Assembly: GCA_036768485.1 (NCBI GenBank)
Contig: JAVLUZ010000154.1
Span: 41,571,646-41,635,645, forward strand
Length of the DNA: 64,000 bases
Source of the DNA: Mermis nigrescens
Lineage: Eukaryota; Nematoda; Enoplea; Mermithida; Mermithidae
Direction: 5' to 3'
Shown here: one piece after another, positions 24,401 through 36,400 of the stretch
Layout: each line of letters opens with the position of its first letter
How positions within the stretch are numbered: position 1 is the first letter of the stretch
The notes under the pieces: generated by a model
What the model saw: only the letters and a program-made list of their open reading frames with translations
What the model was told of the DNA's origin: nothing
Databases searched by the model: none
Program-made: the position numbers and the translations under genes

Positions 24401-27400
24401 CTAATAGCCGAACCAGTATTTGCGCCAAAAATTAGAAATTCGTTCGAATTTAGATTTAACACATTATTGCGAAATAAACTTACCATAATTTTGCTAGTAT
24501 TCTGCTTGCAAGTCTTTAAATGCTTTTTACCTTTCTGCTTAAAGCGAAATGTTACCTAAAACAGTTCAGCTGGAAGGAATACTGATTAATATTGCTTATG
24601 ACATCTTAATACTGAAATTCTAAGCTTAAACTGTCTGGACCTTAGCTGGCCTTCTGAATCGTGGGGACTTAAATTTTGGAGTCGAATATCACAACAACTA
24701 CTCCTACGTAGGCAAAAATAATGATGTTTTTGAGCTTTTCAAAGCGAGATCTAAGCACTGAAAAAATTTTAATAAATCTATTTTCATTCGAATTGTTTTT
24801 AAAAAATGCTCTATGTAAAGAATAGCAGCGGAGCGTCATAAAATATTGGGCTTATTAGTTCAAAAGTGTGTTAAAATATAATCAAACGTCTCTCAGATGC
24901 GCTTTAAGAATTTTCCATTTATCCCTCAGGGTGACCCTTGTAAGAAATACTCGTATTTCCAAAATTTTTAAGGACTTGTTCTCCCTTAATCCCCCTACAG
25001 CTACGCCGCTGCAAAGTGTAACTTTGATTAAAAAATACAGCGCAACTGGAAGCTATGGCAATTTTTCAAAATGCATAAATCAGTCCGATTCCTTATCCTT
25101 TCTGTGAGATTAGTGTTATCTTTGCTGGGATCGTCATCCGTCAGCCGTTGTTGATAATAATTTTGAATTTCATAATAGTAAAACAAATTTGAAAATGTTA
25201 CAACTGCTTTTATCACTCGAGTCGAGAACGTAAATGCAATTCGCTTTTGCTCAATTTTCGATAGTTCAGCTATTGTTGGTTTGATTCTAGTTTGATTTTG
25301 AATTTTTGGCCTGATCTGGCTGATTTCCCCTCACCTTCTTGTCTAAATTCCGTTTATCAACGCATCGTTTCTGTACCGTTTTAACTGGTTGCAAGCTAAA
25401 CATGCTAGTTAACTCAGATGATCATAGAAATGACAAAGCCATAAACAACCGACCGTCTCATGCAAATTACTTTGTTGGAAAAATACGCGTATGACATCGA
25501 ATTTCTAATGAAGTGCTTCACTTCCTATCTTCCTTACTACTTTGTTTTAGTAAGCTTAGGCATTGAAAATAGCTTTAGCGGGCGTGTAAGCGAGCAATAG
25601 TGCAGCTTTTTTCTATCTAGCGATGCCGTTGTGAAGGTTATCCATTTAAAACCGAGTATTTAGGTGCATCAAACTTACCCTGGAATTGGTGCGATCGATT
25701 AAACGAATAAAACACGGAAGTAAATTGCTCAGACGATATCTATATAACATATAAATAATATACTCAAAATAAATATGATTAAAAAATAGGTACGTACCAA
25801 ATGAGGCTTTAGTAGGAAGTTTGGGTTGGGCCAAAAAGGATGTCTGATTTAAATTATTACAACAACGCACCAAATTGCTATTATTTGTCCTGTAGCAAGG
25901 CTGCATTTAAGGGGCGGAGGAGGCGCCTCTTCTTCGAAACATTTGTAAAAGATAAGATAATACAAGGAAGGATGGAAAATTGCATGTTTTCGTTAGAAAA
26001 GCTTTAACTTTTTGGCATATGTGAAGTAATTTCCATACTTTTGCCTAAGCGCGACCAAAAAATGACATTTTTTCATTTTATTCCAAACACCTTAAAAAGC
26101 AATGCAGCGGTGACTAGCTATCCCAACTAAGTTTAGAGATGCCTGTAACCAATCTAATTGAGTTCGCGACCTCCTTCTCCTTCCTCGAGCGAATCCTGTA
26201 TATGTGTCGGTTTGTCCTTGCAGAAGAAAATGAAAATACAGGCAGAAAAAGAAGAGGTATGACCAGACATGTACAGAATGTAATTCTGGGTGGAATAAAA
26301 TTTAAAATGCCCTTTTTGGACCCAAAGTGGGGTATGCGCGTCAAAACACAGTTTTGCGGCGTTCCTGACGATTCTTTACCTTTCTACATCATAAAAACAA
26401 CAACGTTCGTAAAGAAATCGGACTTATTGAACAAAATATAGGCAAAAAATGAGTAAGTGGCGGCCGAAATTTCATCACTTGAGCAAACGGGTAGCTAAAA
26501 ACGCTTGGAACAGCATTTTTTCTACGAAGTTCTTCGGAAACTTGGAAAATTACAAATTCTGAGAGTGGTGAATATTTTCCTGAGAGGGAGGGTTGGAAAC
26601 CCCTAAAGTCCTAAACATCATTTATGGGCGTGACTTGTTACACTCAATATGTACGAATAAAAGAAAGGCTTAAAGTGCGCTAAAAATCAAAAATATTTTT
26701 CTTCATTATCATTTGATGATTTTCTAATAAAGGCAGCTAAAAACGTCTTTGCACAAAATCTTCTGAGATCCAGATCTGAAATTCATGTTCAAATTAATCA
26801 AGGATTGAATGATTAAGTTAACAGCTGATAAGTATTCATCTGCCTAATCTATATTGAAGTGTCCTAAGCTAATTAGTAATTTATAATTAATTCATCAGGT
26901 CCAACGTTTATTGGACGTTCTTGATGAAGAATTCGAAGTGCACGGTCGGGGAAACTTTCCAACGCTTAACATTCAGCCAGGTCGTTTGATACGTTTGTTA
27001 GCAGGTATTGACGACGATTTATTTTTGCATTAGTCTGTAGTTTCAAGCTTTATCTGATTTTTAAGCTTGCATCGTAACCTTTGTTTTATTTTTTCGTGGT
27101 TTGGCTATTAAAATCTTGAACTGATTCCCTATTTTTTATCGAAGCCTGCAAATTCCTTGCAGCTCTTTATTAAGTCAGCGTCCCCAAACTGGTTACAATA
27201 GGCACGCAGCGCGAATGATTTCGGCAATCGGGCCAGTCTGGGCACATAAGATACAAAATTACTATCTTTTGAGTTAAAATTGCACGAAAAAAGCGCTCAA
27301 AGAATAACAATAACGTTGTAAATGGGGATTTGTGGAAGATTCGCCCCCGACAATTCGCCCCCAACATTTCGCCCCAGGTACTTTTTGCCCCGAAACTTTC

Positions 27401-30400
27401 GACCCCATACATTTCGGCCCTCGGCTGTTTCGTCCCTAAACATTTTGCCGCTAGGACGTTTCGCCCCCAGCGTTTGTAATTGTGCGATAAACAGGAGTTT
27501 GCGTAAACATGACCAGTTCCGAAATTCGGAAGGGGCAAATGGTGCCCAACAAGAGCCGGACGGTCATATAAAATAGTACGTCAAGAACAATACGTTCAAA
27601 TATAGAATAAAATAAAAACAAAGATAAAGCAGGACCAAGCTAAAAAACGCAAACCATAAAATTCAAGATTGCTATATGCCTCTCGGATAATCGATCAAGT
27701 TTCCCTTGTCAATGTGTTCCATACATGCACTTGGGTGAAATGAGCGTAACTTCCGATGAAGGGTCAGCCAGAAAGGTACTGTCCAGCGATTAGAGCTGAA
27801 AAAACTTTTTCTCCATTATTTTTGAAAACAAACGCAGTGAAAATGAATGTCAAAATTTTTCCGGCGCTTCGCTTCGGATTAATACTTTTATGTCCTTTTC
27901 ATTCCAAAAAGCGCCCACAATATTGTTTTTGGTGTTAAAAATGATATAATGCAGTCAAAATTGACTAAAAATGCTAAAAAAAACCGCGGAATTACAAAGG
28001 AAAGCGTTTATATGCTATTTTGACGATTTTTGTCGTCCGAATTGCAAAAAAAATCGTGAAGACTTATGCTGCTGGTTTGGATTTCTGAGATTCGCCGCGC
28101 AATAAAGAATGAAAAAAGAAATATAAACATGGGGAAGATGCAAAAAAGGAAAAAACGGATTTTCGGCACTGTCCATACCTCGTTTATTTCATAGCAGTAA
28201 ATGCTGGGGGCGAAACATCCGAGGGGCGCAATGTTTGGGGACGAAACATCTGAGAGGCGAAATGTGTGGGGGCGGGAGTTCCGGGGGGCGAATTTTACAT
28301 GGGGGCGAAATGTCGAACGCGAAACTTCCGGTTGCCGAAAATGGGTGCCGTAATTCGTAGCCCTGTTCAGACGATCGCTTGCGTAATTTTTGATTAGCAA
28401 TCGAATTTTAGTGCTTTTGTCCCAAATTTGGCCTTATTTTTCACTAGAAGATTTTTTCTAGGGGTTAAATCTTCAAAAACGCTTTCAGATTTCCTGTTCA
28501 GACCAGCTTTCTATAGAAATGACCAGGCCTGTATCCAGGATTTTATTTCGGGGGGGGGCGAAAATTTTTAAGTCAGATATCTCAAGGACCATTATAAGGT
28601 TGGCGAAAATAAAGGTAATTTTGAGCGCATCTCGGCGAGCTCTACACAATATCGAAGAAAATTTCAAAGAAAAATTAAAATTTTCTCACTCCATTTCAGA
28701 TCGATATACAGCAAATTTATCTGCACAACTTATTTCTCGTCATTTAATCGACGAATTATTATCTCTTGCCCTTGTATTCAATCAATGTGTTTTACGGAGA
28801 AAAACAATACAGATAATAAATGGTTCGGCGCGGGTTAGAAGACAAAAAACATATATAAACAACAAATACGGCGCGAAGCGCCGGAAAAGCTTATTGTATC
28901 ATAAATCAAATCCGAGCTGTTTTGAGTGAGCTCGAAGGCGAAAAGTATAGCCGAACAATGAATCCGGCGCAATGCGCTGGAAAAAAATTGACATGCTTTT
29001 ATCACTAACTCAGATTTGAGCGATTTTTAGCGGTTTAGAAAACAAAACTATGCATAAACAGTAAATCCAGTGCGGAGTGTCGAAAAATTTTTAGCTTACT
29101 TGCTCAAAAGTACGTTGAAAAGCTGGTTTTGGGGTGTTTTAGACGCACTTCGCCAATTTTCCATTTTTATTTCTAGAGACTCTTAGGAGGAACAAAAAAT
29201 GTTTTCTATCCTTGGGGGGGGGTCGGCCCACCGCCCCCTGTGCTTACGGGTCTGAAAATGACTATATTACCTGTCCCAATTTTTTGTCATTTTTTATGCC
29301 TTACTGTATCATTTTTGGATAAAACATGCGTGTATTTTTATTTCACGAATATTATTGCATTTTTTGAGTAAAGCACAAGATGATCTTGTTTCACTTCAAA
29401 AATACTTGTGCTTCACAGCACTCGCGTGATCGCGTGCTAAAAAATTAATATTTTAGACCTTCATGTCAATGGTTTTCAGAATATACATCACTTTTTCTCA
29501 TAAATTGTAGAACATCGTTGATTGTTTTTTATGTCAAGTTTAACTTCAAATGTTCTCGAACGAGCACATAATTAAATTTTTTACGATTTTGTGAAAAAAA
29601 CTTTTGTGTTTAGAGAACTGCGTTCACATGAATTTATCAGCCAATGGTGCTGGACGACTTAAAATTCTTGTACTCGAAAATTGACTCAAAAAACTCATTA
29701 TTTACGTTTTAAAAATTTTAAAAACTGCGTATTTAAAACCATACTGTAGTTTCCTGAGTCGGTGGTATGAAGAATCATACATTATTATTTTTTGTATGTT
29801 ACACGCTTAATTACCTGTGTATGCAATCTAATTTATTGTACTAAATCACTTCATTACATGCCCACGGTAACTAACTTGACGACTTTAATTTGGCCAAAAA
29901 AATTAATGGGCTAATTAGTGATTGAGGTTAACTTTTTATGTTCGATAAAAATTCCTCGCATTCCTTTCATTTATTATCGTCATAATACGACATAAAATGC
30001 TCTTAAAAGCCGAAAATTGACCTTTTTTCAGTTTCAAGTGCTTAAGCGTCGCTAAAATTGTCTGACTTTCATCGATTTTCTAGCTGTTAGTGGAATTATA
30101 GGCCGTAAGGAAATTATTTGATAACTCGAAAAAATCATGGTTAATTCGGGAATTGTTTCACCGAAGGCTAACCTTATCGGTATCTGTAAATTAATCTGAA
30201 TTCCCGATGAAAGAAGCTCATTCTTGCGATAAAAAAAATAAAAATGACCTGCAACATAGATGCATAGCAAGGCCGGTCTGGTGTCAGCAGCTTTTTAGAG
30301 GATGAGGCAGAAAACTTTTTTTCGAGTAAACATGCCTTCAAAGAATTGTATACTCGAACGGCGTAAAAACTGTGTTAGTTTCAGGTCAACTTCAATCACT

Positions 30401-33400
30401 TTTACAGAAAATGTTTGAGTTGAAACGTTTTTTACCCTTATTTTGCCCAAGAGTTTTTCATTTTTCCATTTTTAGAAGAGTGTATCTCGACCATACGTGG
30501 GCAGCAAGAAAATTCTGGGGGTGCAAGATTTTTTGAAGGTCAAAAAATGGCCTTAAAAATGGTGGTACGGCGATAAAAACATTATTTTTCGACGTTTCTC
30601 ATCAAGCACTATCCATTGGAATCAAAAAATTGCGAAAAAAACGAGAAAAAAAATTTCAAAAATTGAATTCTGGGGGGATATTTTTGTTTCTTGGGGGTGC
30701 ATACCCCCCAACTAGGGATCGGACGAGGGTCTTTTTTTCCCTCGGCCGAGGCCGAGGCCGAGGGAACTTTGAAATCCTTGCCTCGGCCGAGGCCGAGGGC
30801 CGAGGGACCGAGGGACCGAGGATTTGTAATACATATAATATGAGTATATGAGTACAAACAATATAGGACACATATGCTCCATGTGATGTGGGTACAGTAG
30901 CAATAGGATTGATTAGTTTAATATAGATCAACGCTAACAAGCTATTATTTTAATTTGATTCATAGGTAGGTATCACACATTCCCATGGGGGGTGAGGAAG
31001 TATTACCCCCACCTCGGGGTACAAGACTTGAATCATTGTCAGACGATTTTAAGCTATCAAACATTTTCTGCAATGATTTGGGTACAAAAGCAACGAATAC
31101 ATTGAATTTTTTCTCGCTTCACGCTGACTAATACACTTCTGTTTTGTTTACCCATAAAATACCTAGAATGAACTTAAAATGATCTGAAAAGCCAAAATTT
31201 TCGATGGATTCTTATATTTTTTACTCTCAAGAGTGACGGAACTAGTCAGAATGGGATAAAATGTAGTTAAAAATGCAGTTTTTCACATTAAAACATGTTA
31301 TACAGGATGTTTTAGCCATTTTTCATATTTGACCTGCAAAAAAGGCTAGACTCTAAATTTAGTGGTCCTAAATTTTGGGATTTAACCCCCTGAACTTTCG
31401 ACCTTAGGAAACTATGGTACGTATGCAAATGACAAGCACAGAAGTGACAAATTGCTAATCGTCTTGATCATTCAGCTCGTTTTTGCTATCACTATTTTGT
31501 GTGTTCTACATATCTTTATAATGGCAGAAATTGTATTTCAAGAGGAAAAATGTCAATTTTCTGGCACTTTGCGCCGTTTTAAGATGATTCTTAGTAGAGG
31601 TGCACGCGGGTACCCGAACGGGTACCCGAGTACCCGGGATATCCGGGTACCCGGGTAGAAAATAATTTTACTACCCGGTACCCGAATCCCCTAATATAAA
31701 ATGGAAAATTAGCACTGCAGTTATGCAATATGTGCTAAGAATTGAATTAGAAACCTAGAAACATATTGCTTCTAAAGTTCGACTGAATCACAAAGTAAAT
31801 GTGATTCAATATAATCAACCGTAAAATGTTAAATAAGCGAGTCTGTTAATATTTCCTATTGTCACAATATATCGCGCATACGGTCTAGGCATATTCCATT
31901 ATTCAGCTCTTTAGTTACATTATGTTATTCGTGCCGAATTCTTCTTATTCTTTATTGTAAACAAAATTAAACATGAAATTATCTGTTAGCGACGCTTTTT
32001 TTATAATGCATTCACTTCTGTGACCATTATATAAATTTAAACTGCAACTTTTATTCACATCGTGCGCATTTGAATTTTCTACCCATGCCCAACTTGGGCT
32101 TAAGAAATTAAGTAGGTTTTGCATGCATGGACACGGAAAACGCCCACATAATGTACCTTCTTTAATCGGTGATGTCTCAACAGCCCTACCAGTCCCAACA
32201 GCCCCACCGTCCCAGCAGCCCCACCAATAATCCCAACAGCCCCACCAATCCCAACAGCCCCACCAATCCCAACAGCCCCACCAATCCCAACAGCCCCACC
32301 AATCCCAACAGCCCCACCATTCCAACAGCCCCACCGTCCCAACAGCCCCACCAATAATCCCAACAGCCCCACCAATCCCAACAGCCCCACCAATCCCAAC
32401 AGCCCCACCAATCCCAACAGCCCCACCAATCCCAACAGCCCCACCATTCCAACAGCCCCACCGTCCCAACAGCCCCACCAATAATCCCAACAGCCCCACC
32501 AATCCCAACAGCCCCACCAATCCCAACAGCCCCACCAATCCCAACAGCCCCACCAATCCCAACAGCCCCACCAATCCCAACAGCCCCACCAATCCCAACA
32601 GCCCCACCAATCCCAACAGCCCCACCAATCCCAACAGCCCCACCAATCCCAACAGCCCCACCAATCCCAACAGCCCCACCAATCCCAACAGCCCCACCAT
32701 TCCAACAGCCCCACCGTCCCAACAGCCCCACCAGTACTCCCAGCAGCCCCATCATTACTGCAATCGCTATTATACGAGAAATGCGTTTGACGAATGTACT
32801 TTTGAAACATAGAATTTATACGGGCTCCGTTTGATCAAGATATTTTTTGACTATTTTTCGACTTCGTATATTTCATCAAGACTATACTAGAGCATGCAGG
32901 TTTACATTTTCAGAATAACTCTACCAGAGAAACTGGTAGACCCGCTAGAATTGAAGCTTCAGCATTTTTTGCGCAATCCGTGATTTTGCCTCATTCGAGT
33001 CATCTTGCAAGATTAGATTCCTGCTCATTATTGCCTAGTCTAGACTGCCAGAAAAAAATGAAAAACGTTCTAGTGAAAAAAGGAAAGATAAGCGTTAAAA
33101 TTAAATGAAAATCAAAACTTTCACGCTAATCTGCTTTAAAATAGCCAGAAAATGTGGATTAACGTAGTTTTTACGCTATTTTAACATTCATACTAGTTTT
33201 GAGGTCATTTTTGGCTCAAAACTCCTTCTCCAGACCGGTCGTGCTGTGCATCTATGATTATAACAGTGGGGCAGTTGGAACCAACATTGGCAGCGGATAA
33301 TTCTGTGGGTCTTGTGGGGTAAAGTGACCGAGAAATGTGCTTAAAATAGAATTCTGGGGGTCTACCATAATTTGAGGGGATTTCCAGGATTTCGGGTTGG

Positions 33401-36400
33401 GAGGGGGCTAAACTGTAAACATCCCTCCCCCCACGCTTATGTGTGGTTGGGACAGTGTGACTGTTGGAACGGTTGGACTGCTGGAACGGTGGGACTGCTG
33501 GAATTGGTGGGGCTCTTGAGACTGGTGGGGCTCTTGGGACTGGTGGGGCTGTTGGATTATTGGTGGGGCTGTTGGGATTGGTGGGGCTGTTGGATTATTG
33601 GTGGGGCTGTTGGGATGGTGGGGCTGCTGAGACACAATCCTTCAATCAGCATATGCGTCTTGTCTCTGCCGTCTATAGGCTGGCATATTACAGCATTGAC
33701 TTGGCATAACATTTGAGGCAATGGGTCTTTTGTAGCACATGCGTTTTTTGCTGTATTTGTGCTATTTCGGCATCACTCAAAAAATTCAAAATTAACAAAC
33801 CCTCGGTCCTCGGTCATTTTTCACCTGACCCTCGGCCGAGGCCGAGGGATCTCAAAAAAGACCGAGGATTACCGAGGCCGAGGCCGAGGCCTCGTCCGAT
33901 CCCTACCCCCAACCCCCCACGCCGAGGTGTGATCTCGACCTTCTTTCAATCTGGTACTGAATCGGCAACTAGCAAACCATTCACGTAGGGGATGAGAAAT
34001 CTCCTTAACCAATTTAGTAGTTAAACATCCCCCAAAACCAGAAAATTTCTACTCTCCCCCTCCCGATTTTTGGACAAAACTTGCGTTCTTTGGCCGTTTT
34101 TGGCCCAAAATTGTAGGTAATTTAACCCACCTCGACTAAAAATGACCTGGGACTGACTGCCCACCCAAAATTTCGAGCCGTTACAGGTATGTAGAGAAAT
34201 ATATCGACTTTTTAATTTCTCACATCGTTAATGAAATATGCAATGATTATCATATGAATTATATCAAATTTAAAACTTTATTTATTTAATTTTATAATTT
34301 TTTACCTTAATTTTTAAATCGTGTTTGTACATGCACAAAGATTTTCGCGAAGACAAAAACAGCAAAAAAGGTCTGAAATTCGCAAGAAATGTGCAATCGT
34401 GTGTCCTATATATCTTTATAATAGGAGAAATCGCATTTTGAAGGGAACAATGTCAAATTTTTCGGTGCTTCACGCCGTTTTAAGACGATTCTTAATGATT
34501 TTTGCCCTCATAAAACCAGGAATTAGTTAAAATACACTACCAAAGGTCTAACAACTGTTTTTACCAAACTAAAGTCGCTACCTACTGTATCATAGTACCC
34601 AATAATTTGTGTGTACAAAAGGTACAAAGACTTTTAGGGACCATCTTTGTATATGCACAAACGGACCTTGTACAAAAAAAGTGCCTGGAAGCCATTTTCT
34701 GTTCATGTAGGTTTCAAAACAATTTTAACAGCTATTTTTGTATAGTCTTCTTCTATTTTCAATTAAAAATTTCGATGTTTCGCATTAAATGCTATAAATA
34801 CTGGAAATCAAGCAGTAAATCAAGCTTCTAGACGTCTATCAGCCTTAATTTCACAAATTTTCCGGCGCTTCCCGCCAGATTTTGGTTAAAGTCAAAGAAA
34901 TTTAATGATTTTTTTCGCACAAAATTGTCCAACATTTTAAAATTTTTAGAAAAAATATTGCGTCAAGTGATTTTATGTAGAAGTATACAATGTAAAACCG
35001 GAAAAAAACGCTATTTTGCGCGTTAAGGGCAACTTTTTGGATCTATTTTTGACTGTTTTTGGGAATGTTGGGATACCGCCCCCCTTAAGAAAATCCTTTA
35101 TCCGCCACTGGTCCTATATATCTTTAAAATGACAGAATTTGCATTTAAAATGGAAAAATGTTAATTTTTACGACGCTTCGCGCCGTTTTGAGACAATTTT
35201 TAGTAATTTTTGGCGTGAGAAACACAGAAATTAGCTGAAATACACTACCAAACATCGAAAACCCTGTTTTACCACACTAAAATCGCTACTGTACTATATC
35301 ATAGGCTGCGAGAACTGCTATCGACAACTCGTTAGCATCATTGAAAATGGAATTATGATTGTTCGAAAACGTTTCATGTAGTATTTGCATTTGTTTGATT
35401 AAAAGTTGCTTGTGCCTATCCTTTTTCATGTTGTTATCATGACACTTCTGCGTATATAGCGTGCGTTTAAAGCTTGATTTAAAACCGGTAAATTGGCCAT
35501 AAATCACCCGGGAAACCCGGTAATTTCATTTTGGGAAACCAGTGGCCACCCTGAGTGTATTTTCAAACAATTTTTACATAAGAGCCAGAAACGCAATTTA
35601 CAATTATTTATTATAAAATAATTATCATTATTTTTATTATTACTATTAATATTATTATTATGATTATTATAATTGGGTTTGATTTTGATTATTATTATTA
35701 TTGTTATTATTTTCGTCATCATCATCAATTAACAATAATCTATTTACAACTATCATTTTTTACTATTTCAATTTACCGCTTTTATCTCTTAGATATATTT
35801 GTTGCAATTTTTGATTTATCATTTATCACTATTATTTTTCTGTTTTTATTTTTTGCTTCAAATTCGGGTTATTGTTTTGTAGTGCGGGTACAAACCAAAA
35901 ATTTATCAATAAAACGGGTAAAAATGAACGGCAGGGCGGCCAGTTACGTAATCGGCGGTCAACAGCTGGAAAAATGTGATCGAAACGGCAATTTGGACAA
36001 AAATTTGAGGCAGCAAGATGATTGTGAGACTCCGGTCGACGACCGTTTTAGTGATCTCGATTTGATATTCGACGTCGATTTGGAGCCGACGGATAATTTT
36101 GATCTTTTTAAACAGTGCACGATGGAATCGTTGATTGAATTTTTACCCGAATTAGCCAACAGGTTTATCACTTTATGCAAATTTTATCATATTGTGAAAG
36201 ATATGAAAATGATTATTGATTTATTTATAAATAATTGGAATAATAATATTTGATAAAAATAATTTTAGATATGCATAATTGTTCAGTTTAGAATGTTTTG
36301 ATTGTACCAAGGGATAGGTCTAGTCTGCTGTCACGTTACATATCATGCTTGTATATAATCTTAAATCGAGAAGTCCATAGTCATTATTTCTTTTCGAGGT

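Larger units (their letters stand above)
30713..33905. mobile_element. Foldback/hAT-like element with GGCCGAGG arms
   Basis: Inverted ends TAGGGATCGGACGAGG and CCTCGTCCGATCCCTA. Exact duplication CCCCCAAC at 30705-30712 and 33906-33913. Sub-terminal GGCCGA-type repeats (30738-30822 and 33805-33892) resemble those of the 17440-21089 element, so the two are related. The interior holds family B debris, a GGTACCCG cluster and an 18-bp minisatellite foldback. No transposase is visible. Confidence 0.88.
30492..33931 (+). mobile_element. Family A MITE split by a larger insertion
   Basis: The left piece 30492-30712 starts CATACGTGGGCAGCAAG. The right piece 33906-33931 ends CACGCCGAGGTGTG. The outer flanks ATCTCGAC (30484-30491) and ATCTCGAC (33932-33939) are an exact 8-bp duplication. 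The two pieces rejoin at the inner duplication CCCCCAAC, which shows that the element at 30713-33905 jumped into an existing MITE. Confidence 0.92.

Noticed and set aside
25646..25906. Minus ORF with possible splice donors (gtacgt, gtaagt)
   Set aside because: The two candidate exons do not agree in phase, and the upstream edge coincides with a G/C-rich transposon-like end.
26139..26441. + ORF starting [13 protein letters not shown] within TENT5 intron 1
   Set aside because: Half of it overlaps a family D relic, with no domain and no supported splicing.
31945..32810. Long minus-strand ORFs (up to 251 codons) rich in Gly/Leu/Val or Trp/Gly/Cys
   Set aside because: They are the 18-bp minisatellite read in three open frames, with no domain or start context.
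35660..35882. N-terminal extension of the TENT5 exon 3 reading frame
   Set aside because: It is microsatellite and T-rich intron. The frame joins exon 2 properly only from 35883.
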